This document shows, piece by piece, positions 1 through 5,068 of a stretch of DNA of 5,068 nucleotides. Source of the DNA: CAZGKX01 sp964525945 (GTDB lineage Bacteria > Pseudomonadota > Gammaproteobacteria > Legionellales > Legionellaceae); the NCBI GenBank assembly GCA_964525945.1, contig CAZGKX010000092.1, forward strand, positions 1 through 5,068, in the 5' to 3' direction. The notes under the pieces are model-generated. The model was not told the origin of the DNA. It did no database searches and saw nothing but the letters and a program-made list of their open reading frames with translations. Numbering within the stretch: position 1 is the first letter of the stretch; every line of letters begins with the position of its first letter. A program made the translations under genes and the position numbers.

Positions 1-14
1 CATGAGTTTAAACC

Positions 15-1514
15 ATGTCTTACAACGTGCCTCATTTTATTGCAAACCATCCCGTTATCGAAACAACAACAGCAAGCCAAGCGATTTATAATCCCGCGGT
101 TGGAGAAATCATTGGCCACGTGCCGTTTGCAGACAAATCCATTTGCGATCGTGCGGTGGCCGCGGCTAAAACAGCGTGGCCAGCCTGGGCAAACACGCCA
201 GCCATCAAGCGCGCCCAGGTGTTGTTCAAATTTCGAGATTTATTGTTACAACATCAGCATGATCTTGCACGCATAGTGACCCGTGAGCATGGCAAAACCA
301 TTGACGATGCCAAAGGTTCCATCGGCAGAGCCATTGAAGTGGTGGAATTTCATTGTGGATTGATGGCCCAATTGCAAGGCTCTATGTCACCCAATGTCTC
401 TGCACACATTGATTGTTACACCCTACGTCAATCCATCGGCGTTTGCGCCGGCATCTCTCCTTTTAATTTTCCTGTCATGGTGCCGGTTTGGATGATGATA
501 CCCGCCATTGCCTGTGGCAATACCTTTATTTTAAAACCTTCTGAACAAGATCCTTCAGCGCCGGTGCGTTTATTGGAATTGTTGCGTGATGCGGGATTAC
601 CCGATGGCGTGGCCAACTGTGTTCATGGCAACAAGGACACCGTTGAACATTTGTTACACCACCCCGATATTGCTGCGGTCACCGCAGTTGCCTCAACGCC
701 AGTCGCCAAGCAAATCTACACCACCGCCACCGCGCAAGGTAAACGCTCCCACACCTTTGGAGGCGCTAAAAACCATTGTGTTGTTATGCCGGATGCCGAT
801 TTAGATCAGGCAGCAACAGCGATTATTGGCGCGGCTTTTGGCTCCGCTGGGGAGCGCTGCATGGCCATATCTGTGGTTGTGGCCGTGGGCAATGAGACCG
901 CCGATCATTTATGCGCCAAGCTAACCCCTCTCATCAAAGGCATCACAATTGATGCCGGCGATGCGCAACCATGCGACATGGGGCCCCTCATCAGCAGCGC
1001 ACATCGAGAGCGAGTATTAGCGGCCATTGATCAAGGTGTCGCTGAAGGTGCAAAACTAAGGATTGATGGTCGATCATTTTCACACCCCAAACACCCACAA
1101 GGTTTCTTTGTAGGACCCACCTTGTTTGATCATGTTCTCGAAGAGATGACCATCTATCAAAAAGAAATATTTGGACCTGTGTTGGTCATGGTCAGGGTTG
1201 CTACGCTAGAACAAGCCATTGCATTGGTGAATCGCAATGTTTATGGCAATGGCACTGCTATTTTTACCAAAGATGGTTTCAGCGCTCACGAATACAGCCA
1301 ACGCGTCAATGTGGGCATGGTTGGTATAAACATACCGATTCCAGTACCGGTTGCCAATCATCCTTTTGGCGGGTGGAAACATTCCTCCTTTGGCAACACC
1401 AATATGCATGGCGAAGAAAGCATTCATTTTTACACCAAACTTAAGACGATCACCAGCAAATGGTTTGCCACACAAATCCATCAAAATGCATTTGTGATGC
1501 CAAGTAATGGCTAA
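15..1514 (+). CDS. mmsA: CoA-acylating methylmalonate-semialdehyde dehydrogenase
   Basis: This cytoplasmic enzyme oxidises methylmalonate semialdehyde (and usually malonate semialdehyde) with NAD+ and CoA to propionyl-CoA (or acetyl-CoA) and CO2, the last step of distal valine breakdown. The 499-residue product has the family's normal length and spans the whole aldehyde dehydrogenase fold. Visible landmarks are GVCAGISPFNFP at 142-153 with the oxyanion Asn151, ILKPSE with Lys174, FGGAKNH at 248-254, and FGSAGERCMAIS with catalytic Cys282. The segment FGGAKNH replaces the ELGGK-type motif, so the usual general-base Glu is absent, as expected for CoA-dependent members rather than hydrolytic ones. 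The C-terminus has the family's PFGGWK and FYTKLKTIT segments. One oddity is that the usual VGSTP of the NAD-binding loop reads VASTP (Ala226). The ATG at 15 fits the family N-terminus, but only a weak GAG (4-6) precedes it, and anything further upstream is outside the window. mmsB follows 16 bases after the stop, indicating one operon. Confidence 0.95.
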   Translation: MSYNVPHFIANHPVIETTTASQAIYNPAVGEIIGHVPFADKSICDRAVAAAKTAWPAWANTPAIKRAQVLFKFRDLLLQHQHDLARIVTREHGKTIDDAKGSIGRAIEVVEFHCGLMAQLQGSMSPNVSAHIDCYTLRQSIGVCAGISPFNFPVMVPVWMMIPAIACGNTFILKPSEQDPSAPVRLLELLRDAGLPDGVANCVHGNKDTVEHLLHHPDIAAVTAVASTPVAKQIYTTATAQGKRSHTFGGAKNHCVVMPDADLDQAATAIIGAAFGSAGERCMAISVVVAVGNETADHLCAKLTPLIKGITIDAGDAQPCDMGPLISSAHRERVLAAIDQGVAEGAKLRIDGRSFSHPKHPQGFFVGPTLFDHVLEEMTIYQKEIFGPVLVMVRVATLEQAIALVNRNVYGNGTAIFTKDGFSAHEYSQRVNVGMVGINIPIPVPVANHPFGGWKHSSFGNTNMHGEESIHFYTKLKTITSKWFATQIHQNAFVMPSNG

Positions 1515-1518
1515 AAGC

Positions 1519-1524
1519 AAGGAG
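1519..1524 (+). promoter_or_regulatory. Ribosome binding site deciding the mmsB start
   Basis: AAGGAG is a strong Shine-Dalgarno sequence ending 6 bases before the ATG at 1531. It lies downstream of the alternative in-frame ATG at 1507, so it can only serve 1531. It sits in the short gap after the mmsA stop, consistent with independent re-initiation on a shared mRNA. Confidence 0.8.
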
Positions 1525-1530
1525 CAAGCA

Positions 1531-2412
1531 ATGTCAAACATTGGTTTTATCGGTTTAGGGAATATGGGTCTGCCCATGGCAATTAATTTGGTTAAAGCAG
1601 GACATAAAGTCACAGGATTTGATCTCCAACCCACAGCCCTCACCAATTTCAGTGCAGCAGGCGGACAAAAAGCAAGCGAATTGCTGGACGCCATTCAAAA
1701 CCAAGATGTGATCATCACCATGTTGCAAACAGGGCAACAAGTGAAACAAGTGTGCTTAGGCGAAACGGGTGTTTTTGCTCATGCAGCGGACAAGACTTTG
1801 ATGATCGATTGTTCCTCCATTGATGTGCAAAGTTCACGTGAACTGCATGAACAAGCCGCAAAAAAACACTTCATGTACCTTGATGCTCCGGTGTCTGGTG
1901 GGGTGAAAGGAGCGGCCGGGGCCTCTCTGACATTCATGGTGGGCGGTGACAGTGAGGCATTCAACCTTGCCAAACCTCTGTTCGATGCCATGGGCAAGAC
2001 CATTATCCACACCGGTGTTGCGGGCACCGGGCAAGCCGCCAAGATATGCAACAACATGATACTAGGCATTTCAATGATCGCCGTTTCCGAAGCATTTACT
2101 TTGGCACAATCATTAGGTTTAACGCCTCAGAAATTTTTGGACGTGGTCTCTCATGCTTCAGGCCAATGTTGGGTAACAGAAAAATATTTGCCAGTACCCA
2201 ATGTCATGGACAACGTTCCAGCCAACAATGAATACCAAGCAGGTTTTTCAGTGGCCATGATGTTGAAGGATTTGTGGTTAAGTCAGCATTCTGCAGAAGC
2301 CGTTGGTCTCAAAACCCCCATGGGCCAACAGGCAGCACAGTTGTACCAACATTTTCATGATCAAGGCACAGGGCATTTGGATTTTTCGGCGATTATTAAA
2401 TTACTCGAATAA
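1531..2412 (+). CDS. mmsB: 3-hydroxyisobutyrate dehydrogenase
   Basis: This enzyme oxidises 3-hydroxyisobutyrate to methylmalonate semialdehyde with NAD+, supplying the substrate of the preceding MmsA. The 293-residue product matches the family's usual length. The N-terminal Rossmann domain opens with GFIGLGNMGLPMA (5-17), the HIBADH signature with the GxGxxG nucleotide loop. DAPVSGGVKGA (118-128) is the substrate-binding segment containing Ser122, Gly123 and Gly124. GTGQAAKICNN (165-175) supplies catalytic Lys171 and Asn175. The C-terminal all-helical domain carries the conserved MLKDL segment with Lys246. I chose the ATG at 1531 because AAGGAG sits 6 bases upstream and the Rossmann strand begins immediately. 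The in-frame ATG at 1507 would overlap mmsA and add eight polar residues (MAKSKEQA) with no family counterpart. Other beta-hydroxyacid dehydrogenases, such as tartronate semialdehyde reductase, share the fold, but the mmsA neighbour supports this assignment. Confidence 0.93.
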   Translation: MSNIGFIGLGNMGLPMAINLVKAGHKVTGFDLQPTALTNFSAAGGQKASELLDAIQNQDVIITMLQTGQQVKQVCLGETGVFAHAADKTLMIDCSSIDVQSSRELHEQAAKKHFMYLDAPVSGGVKGAAGASLTFMVGGDSEAFNLAKPLFDAMGKTIIHTGVAGTGQAAKICNNMILGISMIAVSEAFTLAQSLGLTPQKFLDVVSHASGQCWVTEKYLPVPNVMDNVPANNEYQAGFSVAMMLKDLWLSQHSAEAVGLKTPMGQQAAQLYQHFHDQGTGHLDFSAIIKLLE

Positions 2413-2421
2413 ACCTCGAGT
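2403..2421. terminator. Weak hairpin between convergent mmsB and engB
   Basis: ACTCGA (2403-2408) and TCGAGT (2416-2421) form a perfect 6-bp stem around a 7-base loop that contains the mmsB stop codon. Neither strand has a real T tract after the stem: TATTGCC follows on plus and AATTTAAT on minus. It might contribute to termination in both directions between the two converging genes, but it is weak and could be chance. Confidence 0.3.
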
Positions 2422-2452
2422 TATTGCCGTCTGGTGACGCCTGGTTATCCGT

Positions 2453-3097
2453 TCAGGAAGTGAATGCCGTGCCTTGACCGGGTGATGGTTGATGCGACCA
2501 GTCAAACCATCGGTTTAATACACCAATCAACTCTTCAATGCCCTGCTTTTTTAACGATGAAAACGCTTGCACAGTGATAAAATCAGCAAACAATTCGTAT
2601 TGCTTGCGCACTTGCAATAAAGTGCTTTGCACGGGTCCACGGCTTAATTTATCGGCTTTGGTCAGCAGAATATGAACCGGTAATTCACGTTCAATGGCCC
2701 AATTGATCATCATTTGATCGAGCTCTTTCAATGGGTGGCGAATATCCATCAATAACACCAAACCACGTAAACTTTGCCGAACATCCAAATAATGCGCTAA
2801 ATTTTTTTGCCAATCTTGCTTCACTTGCAATGCAACCTTGGCATAGCCATAGCCTGGCAAATCCACTAAACGACGTTCTTCATTCACCAATGTAAATAAA
2901 TTAATGAGCTGAGTGCGGCCCGGGGTTTTACTGGTACGGGCTAATTGTCGAATCCCGGTTAAACAATTTAAAGCACTGGACTTACCGGCGTTAGAACGAC
3001 CCGCAAAGGCAACTTCGTAGCCGGTGTCATTGGGCAGTTGTTCAACTTTGGCCGCACTTTTTAAAAATTTTGCTTGGGCATACGGATTCACTAACAT
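2453..3097 (-). CDS. engB: Ribosome biogenesis GTP-binding protein EngB (YihA/YsxC)
   Basis: EngB is a TRAFAC-class GTPase needed for late assembly of the 50S ribosomal subunit and is essential in many bacteria. The 214-residue product is of normal length. Numbered from the ATG at 3097, it shows G1 GRSNAGKS (33-40), the G2 region SKTPGRTQLIN (56-66), G3 DLPGYGYA (79-86), G4 TKAD (146-149) and G5 SSLKK (180-184). The segments EVAFAGRSNAGKSSALN and LMDIRHPLK are almost identical to the gammaproteobacterial YihA type. The start is uncertain: an in-frame TTG at 3106-3104 would add three residues (217 total), and neither start has a clear Shine-Dalgarno sequence. I prefer ATG. The gene is divergent from the cytochrome c4 gene, a neighbourhood also known in Pseudomonas, and converges on mmsB. 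No functional link with the flanking valine genes is implied. Confidence 0.95.
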   Translation of the reverse strand: MLVNPYAQAKFLKSAAKVEQLPNDTGYEVAFAGRSNAGKSSALNCLTGIRQLARTSKTPGRTQLINLFTLVNEERRLVDLPGYGYAKVALQVKQDWQKNLAHYLDVRQSLRGLVLLMDIRHPLKELDQMMINWAIERELPVHILLTKADKLSRGPVQSTLLQVRKQYELFADFITVQAFSSLKKQGIEELIGVLNRWFDWSHQPSPGQGTAFTS

Positions 3098-3165
3098 AAT
3101 GATCAATTCATTTTGGGATTTTTATAGAACAGTGTACCATTAAATGCTGCAATGATGAGGCAATA
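3098..3165. promoter_or_regulatory. Divergent promoter region between engB and cytochrome c4
   Basis: This 68-base AT-rich gap must hold the start signals of both genes unless they are read through from elsewhere. For the plus strand, TTGGGA (3113-3118) and TACCAT (3135-3140), 16 bases apart, are a possible -35/-10 pair. For the minus strand, TGGTACACT (complement of 3131-3139) resembles an extended -10 box. The two -10 candidates overlap, so polymerase binding for the two genes might compete. The matches are partial and no regulator site is recognisable. The cytochrome ribosome binding site, TGAGG at 3156-3160, lies 5 bases before its ATG. Confidence 0.35.
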
Positions 3166-3771
3166 ATGAAATTTTTGGTCTTTTTTTTAATTGTTTTTAG
3201 TTCACCCTTGGCGTATAGCACCGGAAATATGGAAGCAGGACAAGCAAAATCCATGCTATGTGCTGCTTGCCACGGCCCGCAGGGCATTAGCTTCAATCCC
3301 GAATGGCCTCATATTGCCGGCCAACACAGCCGTTATTTCATCAAACAATTGCAAGCGTTTAAAGCCGGTAAAGATCGCAACGCGCCCACCATGGCCCCTA
3401 TTGTGGCCACACTGAACGATCAGGACATGGCGGATTTAGCGGCTTTTTATGCAAGCCTACCCCGCCCGGTGGCGAAAAAAACCACTCAAAAGCAAAACCG
3501 CGGTGAACAACTTTATCGACAGGGGGATTACAATAGCCATGTGACGGCCTGTATCGCTTGCCATGGTCCGGACGGCAGTGGCAATGCCCAAGCAGGTTTT
3601 CCTTTGTTGGCCGGCCAATCCACAGCCTACACTGTTTTGCAATTGCAGGCCTTTAAAGACGGCAAACGACGCACTGATTTAAACGCCATTATGCGTGACA
3701 TCAGTGAACGCATGACATCGGCAGACATGCTTGCTGTGGCGCAATACATTGCCTCACTGCCCAAGCAATAA
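3166..3771 (+). CDS. Dihaem cytochrome c4, periplasmic electron carrier
   Basis: This is a periplasmic or membrane-attached dihaem cytochrome that in related bacteria passes electrons from the bc1 complex towards terminal oxidases such as cbb3. The 201-residue precursor begins with a Sec signal peptide: Lys2, a hydrophobic stretch at 3-16, and a likely cut after Ser18 in LAYS-TGN. Two tandem class I cytochrome domains follow. The first has CAACH (32-36) with probable axial Met76, and the second has CIACH (129-133) with probable axial Met176. Both domains repeat the pattern CxxCHGP, AGQ, LQAFK.GK and a closing helix ending in ASLP, as expected from internal duplication in cytochrome c4. TGAGG lies 5 bases before the ATG and supports this start. 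A T8 run (3181-3188) lies in the signal-peptide codons. The gene diverges from engB and ends 5 bases from the converging ABC gene. A generic tandem c553-type cytochrome is the alternative name. Confidence 0.92.
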   Translation: MKFLVFFLIVFSSPLAYSTGNMEAGQAKSMLCAACHGPQGISFNPEWPHIAGQHSRYFIKQLQAFKAGKDRNAPTMAPIVATLNDQDMADLAAFYASLPRPVAKKTTQKQNRGEQLYRQGDYNSHVTACIACHGPDGSGNAQAGFPLLAGQSTAYTVLQLQAFKDGKRRTDLNAIMRDISERMTSADMLAVAQYIASLPKQ

Positions 3772-3776
3772 CCCAC

Positions 3777-5068
3777 TCACGTGATAGGTAAAGTCGAAAT
3801 CCCAGGGTTTTCCAAACTAAGAAAACCTGTTTTAAAATCATAAGCAAAAATTTCAGCGTAACGACCCCAATCGATCATGGTGCGCAGCACCCGTTCCGCT
3901 TCTTTCTCACTTAAATAATCTTCAAGTTTGCTTAAAAAACGTTCCTCAGAAACGCGGTGGCCTATTTTTTCATCTAAAATCCTACGGATATAGCGCGCCA
4001 GCGGCACTTTTTCCAACAACCGTTGCGCAAACAATTGCTTACGCGTTTGCAAGTCAGCTTCAGAAAATTGTTTTCCCAACTCACTTAAATGCACATCCCC
4101 TTCTAGGATCTCGGCAAATCCCAAAATCTCCAAAGTCTCTAATATAGGAAATAAATCATCCACATTCATCATCAATTCGTCAGCCAAATCCGGTAAATCA
4201 ATGCGGGCTTGGAACGAGGTCATGGTTTCAATTAAACCGGATAATTCCGAAGGTTCAACGGCCGGCAGTCGGTAGCCTAGCCCAATCTGACGCTCACGGT
4301 GTGCATGCCGCCTTTTTTCATCAGAGCTTGAAATCATCAACGTATAAATTCTGTCCACTAAATCACGAAACTCAGGTGTCTCCGCACGACGAGGTTGTGC
4401 CATGCTTACTTTTAAATCAGCACGAATATAACCAGGATCACTGCCTAAGATCACAATTCTATCCGCCAACATAGCCGCTTCTTCAATGTTGTGGGTGACC
4501 AACAAAATACCGTTGGTGTTGGTTTTTTTATCTTGCCACAACTCCAATAAATCTGATTTTAAATTTTCTGCTGTTAACACATCCAACGCCGAAAAAGGCT
4601 CGTCCATTAGCAACACATCTGGGTTTATCACCAACGCACGCGCAAAGCCAACGCGCTGTCGCATACCCCCTGATAATTCTTTAGGAAAAGCGGATTCAAA
4701 ACCATCCAAACCAATGATATCAATCGCTTCAATGGCGCGATGCCGACGTTCACGTCGACCAATCCCTTGTGCCTCCAGGCCCAATTCCACATTCTCTAAG
4801 ACAGTTAACCAGGGCATCAACGCAAACGACTGAAACACCATGGCAATACCCGGTACCGGTTGGACCACCGGCTGTCCGCGGTAGGTTACTCGGCCACTGG
4901 TGGGCGAAATGAGACCGGCAATGATGCGCAATAACGTCGATTTACCTGATCCCGATTTGCCCAGCAATGCCACAATTTCGCCGTCATGCAACTTAAAATT
5001 GATATCATCCAAAACAAGCAAATCTTGCGTAGCCGCTTTTTTATACGCTTTTCGTAAATGATCAATGG
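3777..5068 (-). CDS. NitT/TauT-family ABC transporter ATPase with C-terminal AAA-associated domain (5' end cut off)
   Basis: This is the cytoplasmic ATP-hydrolysing subunit of an importer related to the nitrate/sulfonate/bicarbonate group; the substrate cannot be read from the sequence. Residues are numbered from the TTG codon at 5021-5019. The ATPase domain has Walker A GKSGSGKST (21-29), Q-loop Gln64, signature LSGGMRQR (116-123), Walker B VLLMDEP (136-142), D-loop SALD (144-147) and switch His177. From about 255 to 400 there is an acidic, helical extension resembling the AAA-associated C-terminal domain (Pfam AAA_assoc_C), which makes the protein longer than the roughly 260-residue norm. 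The frame stays open upstream of the TTG for 15 more codons to the window edge, reading IDHLRKAYKKAATQD, which is typical ABC N-terminal sequence. The TTG is therefore an internal Leu codon and the true start lies outside. A permease partner would be expected nearby but is not visible. Confidence 0.9.
   Translation of the reverse strand, partial: IDHLRKAYKKAATQDLLVLDDINFKLHDGEIVALLGKSGSGKSTLLRIIAGLISPTSGRVTYRGQPVVQPVPGIAMVFQSFALMPWLTVLENVELGLEAQGIGRRERRHRAIEAIDIIGLDGFESAFPKELSGGMRQRVGFARALVINPDVLLMDEPFSALDVLTAENLKSDLLELWQDKKTNTNGILLVTHNIEEAAMLADRIVILGSDPGYIRADLKVSMAQPRRAETPEFRDLVDRIYTLMISSSDEKRRHAHRERQIGLGYRLPAVEPSELSGLIETMTSFQARIDLPDLADELMMNVDDLFPILETLEILGFAEILEGDVHLSELGKQFSEADLQTRKQLFAQRLLEKVPLARYIRRILDEKIGHRVSEERFLSKLEDYLSEKEAERVLRTMIDWGRYAEIFAYDFKTGFLSLENPGISTLPIT

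Noticed and set aside
1..14. A TGA at 3-5 in frame with mmsA, possibly the end of an upstream gene
   Set aside because: Only a few bases are available, so an upstream gene in this operon cannot be shown from this window.
1206..1694. A 162-codon open frame on the minus strand across the mmsA/mmsB junction
   Set aside because: It lies wholly antisense to two well-supported enzymes, has no recognisable domain and no convincing ribosome binding site. It is a by-product of codon use on the other strand.
2430..2445. Repeated CTGGT in the mmsB-engB gap
   Set aside because: Two 5-base copies are expected by chance and show no further structure.
3748..3769. ATTGC (3748-3752) and GCAAT (3765-3769) as a terminator hairpin for cytochrome c4
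   Set aside because: The stem is only 5 bp with a 12-base loop, it lies within coding sequence, and no T tract follows.
3777..3784. TCACGTGA, a perfect 8-base palindrome at the ABC gene stop
   Set aside because: It is too short to be meaningful alone and sits at the 3' end of converging genes, where an operator is unlikely.
4486..4833. A 115-codon open frame on the plus strand inside the ABC ATPase gene
   Set aside because: It is antisense to the conserved ATPase motifs, with a low-complexity Ser/Arg/Pro-rich translation and no family resemblance.

Overview
The window is chromosomal DNA from a Gammaproteobacterium with moderate, roughly balanced base composition. The main clues are a divergently transcribed engB / cytochrome c4 pair, a linkage known from Pseudomonas-type genomes, and an EngB sequence closely resembling the enterobacterial YihA type. 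A Legionellales-like or related host is possible, but that is only an impression. Coding density is very high. I see no rRNA, tRNA, CRISPR array, insertion sequence or prophage gene, and no gene-free stretch longer than about 70 bases.

Layout: (1) 15-2412, plus strand: a two-gene valine-catabolism operon. mmsA encodes CoA-acylating methylmalonate-semialdehyde dehydrogenase, and mmsB encodes 3-hydroxyisobutyrate dehydrogenase. MmsB oxidises 3-hydroxyisobutyrate to methylmalonate semialdehyde, and MmsA converts that to propionyl-CoA. (2) 2413-2452: a short convergent gap with a weak hairpin over the mmsB stop. (3) 2453-3097, minus strand: engB, the GTPase for 50S ribosome assembly. (4) 3098-3165: a compact divergent promoter region. 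(5) 3166-3771, plus strand: a secreted dihaem cytochrome c4. (6) 3777 to the right edge, minus strand: the ATPase subunit of a NitT/TauT-type ABC importer carrying an extra C-terminal AAA-associated domain. Its first codons lie outside the window, and it converges on the cytochrome gene with only 5 bases between the stop codons.

These are ordinary core and metabolic genes, and I found no convincing evidence of a new biological system. The points most worth checking are an altered glycine loop in MmsA, the function and partners of the ABC ATPase, and the start codons of mmsB and engB.
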